DNA of 64,000 nt from Nocardioides jiangxiensis (GCF_030580915.1 NZ_JAUQTA010000001.1:1674001-1738000), one strand, 5' to 3'; shown: positions 16,919-26,283, counted from the first letter of the stretch. Notes: generated by a model not told the origin, from the letters alone. Made by a program: numbers and translations.

Positions 16919-17863
16919 ATGAGTGCGATCGAGGGCGTCAGCGAGATCTTCGACCCGGCGGACTGGGACGAGGTGCCCGGGTTCGAGGACCTGACGGACC
17001 TCACCTACCACCGGGCCAAGGAGCACGGCACCGTCCGCATCGCCTTCGACCGGCCGGATGTCCTCAACGCGTTCCGCCCCAACACGGTCGACGAACTGCT
17101 CCGCACGCTCGAGCACGCGCGCACCAGCGCCGACGTCGGCTGCGTGATCCTCACCGGCAACGGCCCGTCCGCGAAGAACGGCAAGTGGGCGTTCTGCACC
17201 GGAGGCGACCAGCGGATCCGTGGCAAGGCCGGTTACCAGTACGAGGACAAGACCATCGGCGCGGGCGACACCGGCGCCGAGGAGCCGTCGGTCATCGACC
17301 GTGCCAAGCTCGCGCGCCTGCACATCCTCGAGTGCCAGCGGCTGATCCGGTTCATGCCCAAGGTCGTCATCTGCGTCGTCCCCGGCTGGGCCGCCGGCGG
17401 TGGCCACTCGCTCCACGTCGTCTGCGACCTGACCCTGGCCTCGCGCGAGCACGCGCGGTTCAAGCAGACCGACGCCGACGTCGGCTCGTTCGACGGCGGC
17501 TACGGCTCGGCGTACCTGGCCCGGCAGGTGGGCCAGAAGTTCGCCCGCGAGATCTTCTTCCTCGCCGACGAGTACGACGCCGAGCAGATGCACCAGATGG
17601 GCGCCGTCAACCGCGTCGTCGAGCACAGCCAGCTCGAGAAGGTCGCGCTGGAGTGGGGCCGCAAGATCAACGGCAAGTCCCCGACGGCGCAGCGGATGCT
17701 GAAGTACTCCTTCAACCTCCTCGACGACGGCCTGGTGGGCCAGCAGCTCTTCGCCGGCGAGACCACCCGACTGGCGTACATGACCGACGAGGCCCAGGAG
17801 GGTCGCGACCAGTTCCTGGAGAAGCGCGAGCCGGACTGGTCGCCGTACCCCTGGTACTACTGA
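16919..17863 (+). CDS. menB: 1,4-dihydroxy-2-naphthoyl-CoA synthase
   Basis: 314 residues, crotonase fold. It closes the second ring of the naphthoquinone in menaquinone synthesis. The oxyanion-hole region WAFCTGGDQRIRGKAGY and the second signature VVPGWAAGGGHSLHVVCDLTLAS are characteristic of MenB, as are DADVGSFDGGYGSAYLARQVG and the C-terminal EGRDQFLEKREPDWSPYPWYY. The extended N-terminus (about 20 residues) is usual in actinobacterial MenB. No other men genes lie in the window. Confidence 0.96.
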   Translation: MSAIEGVSEIFDPADWDEVPGFEDLTDLTYHRAKEHGTVRIAFDRPDVLNAFRPNTVDELLRTLEHARTSADVGCVILTGNGPSAKNGKWAFCTGGDQRIRGKAGYQYEDKTIGAGDTGAEEPSVIDRAKLARLHILECQRLIRFMPKVVICVVPGWAAGGGHSLHVVCDLTLASREHARFKQTDADVGSFDGGYGSAYLARQVGQKFAREIFFLADEYDAEQMHQMGAVNRVVEHSQLEKVALEWGRKINGKSPTAQRMLKYSFNLLDDGLVGQQLFAGETTRLAYMTDEAQEGRDQFLEKREPDWSPYPWYY

Positions 17864-17889
17864 GCCGAGGTACGCCGGAGCCGACGCGC

Positions 17890-18375
17890 TCAGCTGGACC
17901 GGCCGGGCACGAGTGCCCGTGCGGCCGCCTCGGCATGGAGGCGGCGCAGCGTCTTGCGCTGGTCCCGGGCCTGGTCGCGCAGCCGCCGGAGCTCGGCCCG
18001 GTCCAGCCGGGGCTCGTGGTCGGCGACGGCGAGCAGAGACTCCCAGCCGGCGTGCTTGCCGGAGACGGCGATGACCATCGCCTCCAGCTCGGTGAGGTCG
18101 GTCATCGCGGTGCGGTGCAGCAGGTCGCCGTTGGGCTTGAGGCGCGCGATCCGTTCGCCTGTCTTCGTGGCCAGGTTGAAGACCGGGTTCTCGTGGACGC
18201 CGAGCGCCTTCATCATCCGGCGCAGCGACTTCCGCTCCTCGACGAGCTCACGCTGGATCCGGCGCACCTCGGCGGCGGCTGGCTCGGGCAGCCCCTTGGC
18301 GGCCCGGTCGAAGAGGTCCACGCCGGCGGAGGAGCCGGCGAGATGGGTCCGCATGTAGCGCGCGAGATGGCTCAT
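17890..18375 (-). CDS. Hypothetical helical protein
   Basis: 161 residues, almost entirely alpha-helical and highly charged (LVEERKSLRRMMKALGVHENP, RLKPNGDLLHRTAM, RLRDQARDQRKTLRRLHAEA). The arrangement of long helices resembles ferritin-like or regulator-type bundles, but I see no metal-binding residues and do not recognise the family. The start ATG at 18375 has GGCAGG directly upstream. It is divergent from the zinc-finger protein gene. Confidence 0.75.
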   Translation of the reverse strand: MSHLARYMRTHLAGSSAGVDLFDRAAKGLPEPAAAEVRRIQRELVEERKSLRRMMKALGVHENPVFNLATKTGERIARLKPNGDLLHRTAMTDLTELEAMVIAVSGKHAGWESLLAVADHEPRLDRAELRRLRDQARDQRKTLRRLHAEAAARALVPGRSS

Positions 18376-18522
18376 GCCTGCCGGGTACCCGGACTGGGGA
18401 ACGGAAAACCGGAGCAAGATCCCGCCGATGCGTGCATGATCACGGCCCGACTGTGGTGATTTGGTGCCCGATGTCCGGTCTTGCTCGATACCGTCACTCC
18501 ACAGTCCGTGGAACGCTGAGAG

Positions 18523-19227
18523 GTGGACGTGGCAGGGCAGAGCGAGGTGACCCCGGCGCTCCTGGGTGAGCTGTGGGACCTGGTCGAGGAGTGGTCGTCG
18601 GCGGCCATCCAGCGAGCGCGCGATGCGGCGAGCACCGGGTCGAGCGAGGTGGCCGACGCGGAGATCCGCATCGCGATCGCCCATGCCGCCGAGCTGCGTG
18701 CGGTGGTCGAGCGACACCTCGCCGATGCCGAGCCCGTGCCGGGGGTGCAGACGGTTCGGGAGGAGGAGGCGGCTCCGGCCCGGACGCCCGGCACGCTGCA
18801 CGAGCCGCCGCGCGCCCAGGTCTGCCCCGAGTGCTTCGTGATGGTCCCGCTCGACCAGCTCGAGGAGCACGACCTCACCTGCGAGCGGCACCACAAGATC
18901 GAGCGCATGGAGCAGGCGGGCCTGGGTGACCCGTCTGTGGACGACACGGCGCCGGAGGAGGCGGCCGCAGCGCCCGGCGACGAGGAGCCGCCGACGGTCG
19001 ACGAGCCGCTGCTCGTTGCGGCCGCGCCGGCAATGTCGACGATGTCGGCCGCGCCGGCCGTCCTGGAGCCCGCTTCGGGTGCCGTCGTGGCGCCGCCGGC
19101 GTCCGACCACACCTGCAACTCGGCAGACTTCGAGCGGCCGCTCTGTGACACGTGCGGCGGTCTGCACTGGTACTGCTCGATCTGCGGTGCCCAGCGCGAC
19201 GCCTGCCGTCCGGCCGCCGCCCGCTGA
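18523..19227 (+). CDS. Hypothetical protein with two zinc-binding motifs
   Basis: 234 residues, GTG start. After a helical N-terminal segment comes a CPEC-x14-H-x3-C type finger (CPECFVMVPLDQLEEHDLTC) at about 105-124. A long acidic, Ala/Pro-rich linker follows, then a C-terminal cysteine cluster CDTCGGLHWYCSICGAQ near residue 210 that looks like a zinc ribbon. The architecture suggests a protein- or nucleic-acid-binding adaptor. I do not recognise the family. The start is uncertain by a few codons. Confidence 0.75.
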   Translation: MDVAGQSEVTPALLGELWDLVEEWSSAAIQRARDAASTGSSEVADAEIRIAIAHAAELRAVVERHLADAEPVPGVQTVREEEAAPARTPGTLHEPPRAQVCPECFVMVPLDQLEEHDLTCERHHKIERMEQAGLGDPSVDDTAPEEAAAAPGDEEPPTVDEPLLVAAAPAMSTMSAAPAVLEPASGAVVAPPASDHTCNSADFERPLCDTCGGLHWYCSICGAQRDACRPAAAR

Positions 19228-19240
19228 CTCCTTCCGCCTC

Positions 19241-20071
19241 CTACGCCTCGACGCGTACGTCGACCGCCGCCACCTCGAGCTCGCGCTGCATGCCCTCGAG
19301 CATGGCGCTGAACTCCGCATGGCTCGGTGCCGGGATCGGGTCGGAGCCGGGGGCACTCGCCAGGACGTCGAGGAAGCTGCCGAGCGACGCGCCGCTCGCG
19401 ACGGGAAGGTGAGCGGAGAAGATCTGGCTCGGCTGGAGGCGCCGGACGCCGTCGAGCACCGGCGAGAACCGGTCGCGGTCGAGCATCGTCGACCACGGCG
19501 AGTCCATCAGCGACCACGCGAGCATTCCGCCGACGAGTGCCTCCTGCGGGATCTGCTCCGCGTCCTGGGTGGGTTCCGGGATCAGTGCGCCGAAGGAGTC
19601 GACGCAGAAGAGGCCGCCGCTTGCCTCGTCCAGGAAGCCGACCGTCATCGGGTTGTCGTAGAGGGGCGGGGCCACGGCGCGGAGCGTGCGGTCCCCGACC
19701 GCGATCCGGTCGCCGGGCCGGATCGCGTGGACGCGCTCGAGAGGCACCGACCACCACGTCGCCATCCGCATCGCGCTCATCGCATGGGTCACCAGCGTCG
19801 CCTGCGGTGCCGCCTCCAGGATGCGCCGGATGGAGCCGGTGTGGTCCGCGTCGTCGTGGGTCAGCCAGACCCAGCGGAGCCTGTCGAGTCCGACGACGTC
19901 ATCGACCGCCGCGAGCAGGTCGTCGGAGTCCTGGCCGATCCCGGTGTCCACGAGCACCGGCTCGGCGGCGTTCAGGAGGAAGGCGTTGACGGTCAGGAAC
20001 CCGTTGCCGCCGACGGGAAGGCTGGTCGGCAGTACGTGGACGTCGGGTGATGCCTGGTAGGGGGTTTGCAT
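19241..20071 (-). CDS. Metallo-beta-lactamase fold hydrolase
   Basis: 276 residues. The metal-binding motif THDDADHTG (HxDxDH) lies near residue 91, preceded by the strand LVDTGIG; later ligands are GGLFCVDSFGALIP and IFSAHLPV. The motif set resembles the ODP/flavodiiron-like branch (diiron, oxygen-reducing, when fused to flavodoxin) as well as generic MBL hydrolases. No flavodoxin domain is attached, so the activity cannot be named. The gene stands between the zinc-finger protein and the frameshifted TPR gene. Confidence 0.85.
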   Translation of the reverse strand: MQTPYQASPDVHVLPTSLPVGGNGFLTVNAFLLNAAEPVLVDTGIGQDSDDLLAAVDDVVGLDRLRWVWLTHDDADHTGSIRRILEAAPQATLVTHAMSAMRMATWWSVPLERVHAIRPGDRIAVGDRTLRAVAPPLYDNPMTVGFLDEASGGLFCVDSFGALIPEPTQDAEQIPQEALVGGMLAWSLMDSPWSTMLDRDRFSPVLDGVRRLQPSQIFSAHLPVASGASLGSFLDVLASAPGSDPIPAPSHAEFSAMLEGMQRELEVAAVDVRVEA

Positions 20072-20134
20072 TGCAGCCTCCGTGGGTCGGGTGATCTCAC
20101 CCCGAAGGCGTTCATTTCCACGCGATCCGTTCAG

Positions 20135-21814
20135 TCAGGAGTGAACGCTCCACCGGACGGCGTCGCCGGGGTCAGGCTCGAAGGCGCAGTAGAGGCCGGT
20201 CCGGATCCTTTGGTCGAGGACGCGGCCTGCTTCCGGGAGGGCCTCGCCGATCCGCTCGATCGTCGTGCGCACGGCACGGGTGACGTTGAGCCTGGCGCGC
20301 TCGGCCGCCGAGGCGACGAGGCGCCCGCGCCCACCGAGGCCGAAGGCGGTGAGGAGCTCCGTCGTCAGCGCGGCACACTCGTCCTCGAGCGTCGCGGCGC
20401 GGTCGTCCTCACCCGCAGCGAGTGCGTCGCCGATAGCGGTGCGAAGCGCCTCGACCCGTGACCGGTACGCCGAGCGAGCGGCCACGTCGGCCACCTCGCC
20501 GGCACTTCCCAGGCGGCGCCGGTCGAGGCCCTCCGCCACGCCCTCGACACGGTCGACCAGGTCGAGGGCGTGCTTCTCGCAACCGGGCGCTCCGAGCAGC
20601 TCTGCCAGGTAGCGGACGCCCTTCGTGGTCCGCAGCCTCACGACGACCCCCGCGGAGGCGGCCAGCCACGTATCGCCGTCTCGGTAGAGCCGCGCGGCTT
20701 CCGGCGGCGGTGCGCCGGTCAGCTCGGCGTACCGGTCGAGGAGGGAACGAGCCGTCGGCGGGAGGGTGATGTCGAGACCCGTGAGCATGGACCTCGCTCG
20801 CCGGGCCTCGACGTCGGCAGCCGCCCGGTTCCCGGCTCGCTCGTGGAGGGTGATCAGGTCGAGGGTGAGCATGAGCCGCTGCACCGCCAGCCGTGCCTCC
20901 AGCGCGTCGACGGTGTTCTCGACGAGGCTGATCGCGTCGGCCGGCTGTCCGCCCGCCGCGAGGACGAGGGCGTTGGCGCGGGTGGCTCGCGCTGCGAGTG
21001 CGGGCTCGCCGAGGCCGAGCCCGCGGTCGGCCATCTCGCGGCAGGCGTCCGCGGCTGCCAGCAGGTCGCCGGCGGCGACCTCCGCCTCCACGACGATGCT
21101 GAGCAGGTCGGTGCCGCGCAGTCGATCCGCACCGACCAGCCGCAGCCCGCGCCGCGCGGTGGCGGCGGCGAGACCGGCATCGCCGCGAGCCAGGTGGAGG
21201 CGCGCGGTGGGGAGCAGGGCCTGGAGGTGGGCGTCCTTGCCCAGAAGGAGGGTCTCCGCCTCCGCCAGCCTGCCCTCCCGGGTGCGCAGGTCCGCCAGTG
21301 CGATCGCAGGGTGCCAGGCAGCGGCTCCGGTCGCGGTCTCGAAGGTGTGGAGCGAGCGCGTCAGCAGTGCGTCGGCCTCCGACCACCGCCCGAGCTCGAT
21401 GAGGGCGGTCGCCTGCACGCTCTCGCAGTGTCCGGTGATGAAGGTCGGACCCAGCGAGCCCTGGCCGAGGATTCCCACGCGCCGGAGGTCGTCCACCCAC
21501 CAGCCGGCCCGCTCGAAGTCGGCCGCGTAGTAGCAGGCCGTGAAGAAGGAGCAGACCCCCATGGTCGCGGCTCCGCGGTTGGCGGCGGGTCCGCACCAGA
21601 GGGCGTTCGCCTCGTCGAGCATGGCCATGCCCTCGGCGATCCGGCCGGCCTGGACGCGGGCCAGGCCACCGTCGGCGAGCGCCTTCGCCTCCAGGTCCAC
21701 GTCGCCGAACGCCCGTGCGCAGGCCAGCGCACGTTCCGCGCGGGCGAAGAGCTCGTCGGGATCGTCGACGTCGCAGCCCAGCCCCGCGAGCGCGACCCAC
21801 CCTGCTCGATGCAC
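20135..21814 (-). CDS. TPR-repeat regulator, C-terminal main part (frameshifted gene)
   Basis: 559 residues in this frame. It is mostly TPR-like helical repeats (LEAKALADGGLARVQAG, ALIELGRWSEADALL, RLHLARGDAGLAAATARRG). It ends in the C-terminal domain known from actinobacterial AfsR/adenylate-cyclase-type ATPases: TTKGVRYLAELLGAPG, then GGRGRLVASAAERARLNVTRAV and RIRTGLYCAF. The nominal GTG at 21814 is not a natural beginning: the upstream frame (21815-22065) encodes the missing N-terminus. Restoring one base near 21800 joins them into a 643-residue protein. Either a real loss-of-function or a sequencing error. Confidence 0.8.
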   Translation of the reverse strand: MHRAGWVALAGLGCDVDDPDELFARAERALACARAFGDVDLEAKALADGGLARVQAGRIAEGMAMLDEANALWCGPAANRGAATMGVCSFFTACYYAADFERAGWWVDDLRRVGILGQGSLGPTFITGHCESVQATALIELGRWSEADALLTRSLHTFETATGAAAWHPAIALADLRTREGRLAEAETLLLGKDAHLQALLPTARLHLARGDAGLAAATARRGLRLVGADRLRGTDLLSIVVEAEVAAGDLLAAADACREMADRGLGLGEPALAARATRANALVLAAGGQPADAISLVENTVDALEARLAVQRLMLTLDLITLHERAGNRAAADVEARRARSMLTGLDITLPPTARSLLDRYAELTGAPPPEAARLYRDGDTWLAASAGVVVRLRTTKGVRYLAELLGAPGCEKHALDLVDRVEGVAEGLDRRRLGSAGEVADVAARSAYRSRVEALRTAIGDALAAGEDDRAATLEDECAALTTELLTAFGLGGRGRLVASAAERARLNVTRAVRTTIERIGEALPEAGRVLDQRIRTGLYCAFEPDPGDAVRWSVHS

Positions 21815-22065
21815 GCAGGCTCGTCGGCGATCAGCCGAGCCGCCCGCGAGAACCAGGCCTGGGCAGCGGTGCGGTTGCCCGTGAAGGTCTGGGAGATCCA
21901 GCCGAGTCGTGCAGAGGCGACCGCGGCCCGGCGGTGGTCCCCGGTGGCGGTGGCTTCCTGCAGGGCAGCCGAGAGGATCCCGATCGACTCCTCGACCCGG
22001 CCTTCCTCGATGATCGACATGGCGCGATCGATGTCGTGCACGACCGGCCCGTTCGTCGGACCCAC
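21815..22065 (-). pseudogene. Detached 5' part of the TPR regulator gene
   Basis: From the GTG at 22065 this frame encodes about 84 TPR-like residues (MSIIEEGRVEESIGILSAAL, RAAVASARLGWISQ, RAARLIADEPACIEQ). It then loses homology at 21801-21799, where the main frame takes over with GWVALAGLGCD. A missing base in the GG (CC on the plus strand) at 21800-21801 explains the break. The start has a TACACT box 6 bases upstream (22077-22072) and no Shine-Dalgarno, so it would be leaderless. Confidence 0.7.
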
Positions 22066-22150
22066 GCGAGCAGTGTAGGACCGCGCGGAGGAGCCCAACT
22101 GACGAACGCAGCTTCCCGCTGGCCGGGAGGAAGGTGCGTCCTGCGGAAAG

Positions 22151-22198
22151 GCGACGACCGCACCCTCCTCCCTGGTGGGAAGAAGGTGCGGTCGTCGC
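22151..22198. terminator. Long terminator hairpin after aceF
   Basis: 22-base arms (22151-22172 and 22177-22198) with a 4-base TGGT loop. The outer 14 bases pair perfectly (GCGACGACCGCACC with its complement) and the inner part includes G-T pairs. It begins 7 bases after the aceF stop on the minus strand and separates the pdh operon from the TPR gene. Confidence 0.85.
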
Positions 22199-22204
22199 GA
22201 ACCG

Positions 22205-23509
22205 TCAGAGGACCAGGCGGCGGACGTCGCTGACGAGCGTGCCCAGGTGCGCGGTGAACCGCGCTGCGAGCGCGCCGTCGATGACCCGGTGGTCGTAGGA
22301 GAGCGACAGCGGGAGCATGAGCCGCGGCTCGAACTCCGTGCCGTTCCAGACCGGTGCCATCTTCGAGCGGACGACGCCCAGGATCGCGACCTCGGGAGCG
22401 TTGACGATCGGGGTGAACGACGTGCCGCCGATGCCACCCAGGCTGGAGATCGTGAACGTGCCACCCTGCATGTCGGTCGCCGCGAGCTTCCCCTCGCGAG
22501 CCCGCGACGACAGGTCGGCCAGGTCGTGCGAGAGCTCGGTGATGCCCTTGCGGTCGACGTCCTTCACGACCGGGACGACGAGGCCCTCGGGGGTGTCCAC
22601 GGCGACGCCGATGTTGATGTAGTCCTTGTAGACCAGGTCGTCGCCGGCGAGCGAGCTGTTGAGCTCGGGGTACTTCCGCAGCGCCGACGCGGAGGCCTTG
22701 AGCAGGAACGCCAGCAGCGTGACGCGGTAGCCCTCGGTCTTCGCGACCGCGTCGAGCTCCTTGCGGTAGGCGTCGAGGTCGGTGATGTCGGCCTCGTCGT
22801 TGTGGGTCACGTGCGGGACGTTGAGCCACGACCGGTGCAGGAACGGCCCGGAGATCTTCTTGATCCGGGGGAGCGGCACGGTGCGGATCGGACCGAACTT
22901 CGCGAAGTCCACCGGCGGGATCGGCGGGATGCCCGAGCCGCCGGACGACGCCGCAGCCGCGGGGGCCGCGCCGCCGGCGTAGTGCGCGAGCAGGTCCTGC
23001 TTCGTGACCCGGCCGCTGACACCGGTGCCCTTGACGGCGGAGAGCTCCACCTCGAGCTCGCGGGCCAGGCGGCGTACCAGCGGGGTGGCGCGGAGGCCGT
23101 CGGAGTCGCCGGAGGAGACCGGCGCGGACGGCGTGGACGGGGCGGTGGGGGCCGGTGTCGCGGTCTCGGCGGGCTCGACCGCCGACGGTGCGGGAGCGGC
23201 GGCCTGCGGGGCCTCGGTGGGCGAGGCAGCCGGCGCGGCCGGGGCCTCCTCCTTCGCGGCGGGCGCCTCGGCAGGGGCGTCGCCGCCCTCGATGACGGCG
23301 ATGACCGAGCCCTGGCTGACGGTGTCGCCGACCTTGACGGTCAGCGAGGTGATGGTGCCGGCAGAGGGCGCCGGGATGTCCATCGTCGCCTTGTCGGTCT
23401 CCAGCGTGATGAGCGGGGCCTCCACCTCGACGGTGTCGCCCACGCTCACGAGGACGTCGATGACGGGTACGTCGGTGTACTCGCCGATGTCGGGAACCTT
23501 GATCTCCAT
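22205..23509 (-). CDS. aceF: 2-oxo acid dehydrogenase E2 (dihydrolipoamide acyltransferase)
   Basis: 434 residues. One N-terminal lipoyl domain (ETDKATMD, lipoylated Lys at residue 40), then a long Ala/Pro-rich linker. A peripheral subunit-binding domain follows (ATPLVRRLARELEVELSAVKG, GRVTKQDLL), then the catalytic acyltransferase domain ending in SYDHRVIDGA, the HxxxDG active site. GAGGAG upstream supports the ATG at 23509. It lies 11 bases downstream of aceE and so is most likely the pyruvate dehydrogenase E2. No E3 gene is in the window. Confidence 0.94.
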   Translation of the reverse strand: MEIKVPDIGEYTDVPVIDVLVSVGDTVEVEAPLITLETDKATMDIPAPSAGTITSLTVKVGDTVSQGSVIAVIEGGDAPAEAPAAKEEAPAAPAASPTEAPQAAAPAPSAVEPAETATPAPTAPSTPSAPVSSGDSDGLRATPLVRRLARELEVELSAVKGTGVSGRVTKQDLLAHYAGGAAPAAAASSGGSGIPPIPPVDFAKFGPIRTVPLPRIKKISGPFLHRSWLNVPHVTHNDEADITDLDAYRKELDAVAKTEGYRVTLLAFLLKASASALRKYPELNSSLAGDDLVYKDYINIGVAVDTPEGLVVPVVKDVDRKGITELSHDLADLSSRAREGKLAATDMQGGTFTISSLGGIGGTSFTPIVNAPEVAILGVVRSKMAPVWNGTEFEPRLMLPLSLSYDHRVIDGALAARFTAHLGTLVSDVRRLVL

Positions 23510-23520
23510 GTCGTCGCTCC

Positions 23521-26178
23521 TCAGGCGAGAGCCGGCGCGGGCCGGTCGGGGTCGATGCCGTACTTGGTGATCGCCTCGGCGACGACCGAGCGCTCGACCG
23601 CGCCCTCGTCCGCCAGGCGCTGGAGGGCCGAGACCGCCACGAAGTGACGGTCTACCTCGAAGTGTCGTCGCAGGTTGACGCGGAAGTCGGAGCGACCGAA
23701 GCCGTCGGTGCCGAGTGCCGTGAACGAGCCGGGCACGAAGGCGCGGATCTGGTCGGCGTACGACTTCATGTAGTCGGTGGCCGCGATGACCGGCCCCTTG
23801 CGGCCGGCGAGCGCCTGCGCGACGTAGGGCACCTTCGGCTCCTCGAGGGGGTGGAGGGTGTTCCAGCGCTCGGTCTCGAGCCCGTCGCGACGCAGCTCGG
23901 TGAAGCTCGGGACGCTCCAGATGTCGGCCTCGATGCCCCAGTCGTCGCGGAGCAGGTCGGCGCCGGCGATGACCTCGCGCAGGATGGTGCCGGAGCCCAT
24001 CAGCTGCACCTGGGCCGCCTTCTTGCCGCGCTTGGCCGGGGCCTCGCGCAGCGGGTACATGCCGCGGAGGATGCCCTCCTCGACGCCCTCCGGCATGGCC
24101 GGGTGCTCGTAGTTCTCGTTCATGAGCGTCAGGTAGTAGAAGACGTCCTCCTGGTCGGCGTACATCCGCTTGAGGCCGTCGGCGATGATCACCGCGAGCT
24201 CGTAGCCGTACGTCGGGTCGTAGGAGACGCAGTTGGGGATGAGCGCCGACTGCAGGTGGCTGTGGCCGTCCTCGTGCTGGAGGCCCTCGCCGTTGAGCGT
24301 GGTCCGGCCGGCGGTGCCGCCGAGCAGGAAGCCGCGTGCCCGCATGTCGCCGGCAGCCCAGGCGAGGTCGCCGATGCGCTGGAAGCCGAACATCGAGTAG
24401 TAGATGTAGAAGGGGATCATCGGCGCGTCGTTGGAGGAGTACGACGTGGCCGCCGCGATCCACGACGAGATCGCGCCCGCCTCGTTGATGCCCTCCTCGA
24501 GGATCTGACCGGCCTGGTGCTCCTTGTAGAACATCACCTGCTCGGCGTCCTGCGGCGTGTAGAGCTGGCCCTCCTGGCTGAAGATGCCGATCTGCCGGAA
24601 GAGGCCCTCCATGCCGAAGGTGCGCGCCTCGTCGGGAACGATCGGCACGATCCGCTTCCCGATCTCCTTGTCGCGCAGGAGCGTGGTGAGGATCTGGACG
24701 AAGGCCATCGTCGTGGAGACCTCGCGGTCGCCGGTGCCGGCCAGCTGCTTGGCGAACGCCGAGGCGGGCGGCACCTGCAGCGCGGACGACGTACGCCGAC
24801 GGGCCGGGAGGTAGCCACCGAGGGCCTCGCGCTGCTTGTGCAGGTAGGTGTGCTCCGGCGACCCCTCCGGGAAGGTGACGTAGGGGTAGTCGAGGAGGTT
24901 CTCGTCGGCGACCGGGATCTGGAACCGGTCGCGGAAGACCTTCAGTGCCGGCTCGGCGACCTTCTTGGCCTGGTGGGCGATGTTCTGCGCCTCACCGGCC
25001 TTGCCGAGGCCGTAGCCCTTGACCGTCTTGGCCAGGATCACGGTGGGGCTGCCGACGTGGGAGGTGGCGGCGGCGTAGGCGGCGTACACCTTCTGCGGGT
25101 CGTGGCCGCCGCGGGTGAGGCGCCAGATCTCGTCGTCGGTCATGTCCTTGACCATGGCGCGCAGCTCCTCGGAGACCCCGAAGAAGTGCTCGCGGACGTA
25201 GGCGCCGTCCTTGGCCTTGAAGTTCTGGTACTCGCCGTCGACGCACTGCATCATGCGGCGCTTGAGGGCACCGGTGTGGTCCTTGGCCAGGAGGCGGTCC
25301 CAGCCGGAGCCCCAGATGACCTTGAGGACGTTCCAGCCGGCGCCGCGGAAGACGCCCTCCAGCTCCTGGATGATCTTGCCGTTTCCGCGGACGGGGCCGT
25401 CGAGGCGCTGCAGGTTGCAGTTGATGACGAAGACGAGGTTGTCGAGCTTCTCGCGCGACGCCATCGCGATCGCGCCGAGCGACTCGGGCTCGTCGCACTC
25501 GCCGTCGCCGAGGAAGGCCCAGACCTTGCGGTCGGCGGTGTCGGCGAGGCCGCGCGCGTGGAGGTACTTGAGGAAGCGGGCCTGGTAGATCGCCATGAGC
25601 GGGCCGAGGCCCATCGAGACGGTCGGGAACTGCCAGAAGTCCGGCATCAGCCACGGGTGCGGGTACGACGACAGGCCGTCGCCGCCGGTCTCCTGGCGGA
25701 AGTTGTCGAGCTGCTCGGCGGTCAGCCGGCCCTCGAGGAAGGCGCGGGAGTAGATGCCCGGCGCGAGGTGGCCCTGGATGTAGAGCAGGTCGCCGCCGTG
25801 CTCGTCGGCGGCACCGTGCCAGAAGTGCTGGAAGCCGATCTCGTAGAGCGTCGCGGCGGACTGGAAGCTGGCCAGGTGGCCACCGAGCTCGGTGGACTCC
25901 TTGTTGGCGCGGAGCACCATCATCATCGCGTTCCAGCGGATCGCGGAGCGGATCTTCAGCTCGAGGTCGAGGTCGCCGGGGTGCTGGGCTTCCTCGTCGG
26001 TGTGGATCGTGTTGACGTACGGCGTGGTCGCGGGGAACGGGACACGGGCACCGAGGCGGTTGGCTTCCTCGACGAGCTGCTCGAGGAGGAACTGGGTGCG
26101 CGTCTCACCCTCGAACTCGACGACGGCGGCGAGAGCGTCGCGCCATTCCTGAGTCTCGGCGGGATCGATGTCGGACAT
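23521..26178 (-). CDS. aceE: Pyruvate dehydrogenase E1 component, homodimeric type
   Basis: 885 residues, matching the single-chain AceE family. It decarboxylates pyruvate with thiamine diphosphate and passes the acetyl group to lipoyl-E2. The ThDP motif is GDGECDEPESLGAIAMASRE, ending in FVINCN. Other family sequences are YPHPWLMPDFWQFPTVSMGL and AAATSYSSNDAPMIPFYIYY. The neighbouring aceF, LysR regulator and lipoate-ligase-like gene form a functional group. A T-N11-A palindrome lies about 90-100 bases upstream. Confidence 0.96.
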   Translation of the reverse strand: MSDIDPAETQEWRDALAAVVEFEGETRTQFLLEQLVEEANRLGARVPFPATTPYVNTIHTDEEAQHPGDLDLELKIRSAIRWNAMMMVLRANKESTELGGHLASFQSAATLYEIGFQHFWHGAADEHGGDLLYIQGHLAPGIYSRAFLEGRLTAEQLDNFRQETGGDGLSSYPHPWLMPDFWQFPTVSMGLGPLMAIYQARFLKYLHARGLADTADRKVWAFLGDGECDEPESLGAIAMASREKLDNLVFVINCNLQRLDGPVRGNGKIIQELEGVFRGAGWNVLKVIWGSGWDRLLAKDHTGALKRRMMQCVDGEYQNFKAKDGAYVREHFFGVSEELRAMVKDMTDDEIWRLTRGGHDPQKVYAAYAAATSHVGSPTVILAKTVKGYGLGKAGEAQNIAHQAKKVAEPALKVFRDRFQIPVADENLLDYPYVTFPEGSPEHTYLHKQREALGGYLPARRRTSSALQVPPASAFAKQLAGTGDREVSTTMAFVQILTTLLRDKEIGKRIVPIVPDEARTFGMEGLFRQIGIFSQEGQLYTPQDAEQVMFYKEHQAGQILEEGINEAGAISSWIAAATSYSSNDAPMIPFYIYYSMFGFQRIGDLAWAAGDMRARGFLLGGTAGRTTLNGEGLQHEDGHSHLQSALIPNCVSYDPTYGYELAVIIADGLKRMYADQEDVFYYLTLMNENYEHPAMPEGVEEGILRGMYPLREAPAKRGKKAAQVQLMGSGTILREVIAGADLLRDDWGIEADIWSVPSFTELRRDGLETERWNTLHPLEEPKVPYVAQALAGRKGPVIAATDYMKSYADQIRAFVPGSFTALGTDGFGRSDFRVNLRRHFEVDRHFVAVSALQRLADEGAVERSVVAEAITKYGIDPDRPAPALA

Positions 26179-26228
26179 GGGTGGCCCTTCGATGATGTGT
26201 GAGCGGTGTCACCCATCCTTCCGGGCCG

Positions 26229-26251
26229 GATGTCATGCGTCCAATGACATC
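26229..26251. promoter_or_regulatory. Inverted repeat in the aceE upstream region
   Basis: GATGTCAT (26229-26236) and ATGACATC (26244-26251) with a 7-base spacer, about 50 bases upstream of the aceE start. It may be an operator separate from the LysR-type site nearby. Confidence 0.5.
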
Positions 26252-26263
26252 TGGGCCTTGGAT

Positions 26264-26282
26264 CCATGCCTCCAGTGCATGG
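26264..26282. promoter_or_regulatory. LysR-type T-N11-A site upstream of aceE
   Basis: CCATGC-N7-GCATGG. With its flanks (GAT and GTC) it matches the site at 27182-27206 in all but one paired position. It lies at the 3' end of the LysR gene and 86 bases upstream of the aceE start codon. Confidence 0.6.
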
Positions 26283-26283
26283 G

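Noticed and set aside
23644..26202. 852-codon plus-strand frame opposite aceE
   Set aside because: Leu/Val/Glu-rich shadow of the aceE codons; no start context and no motifs.
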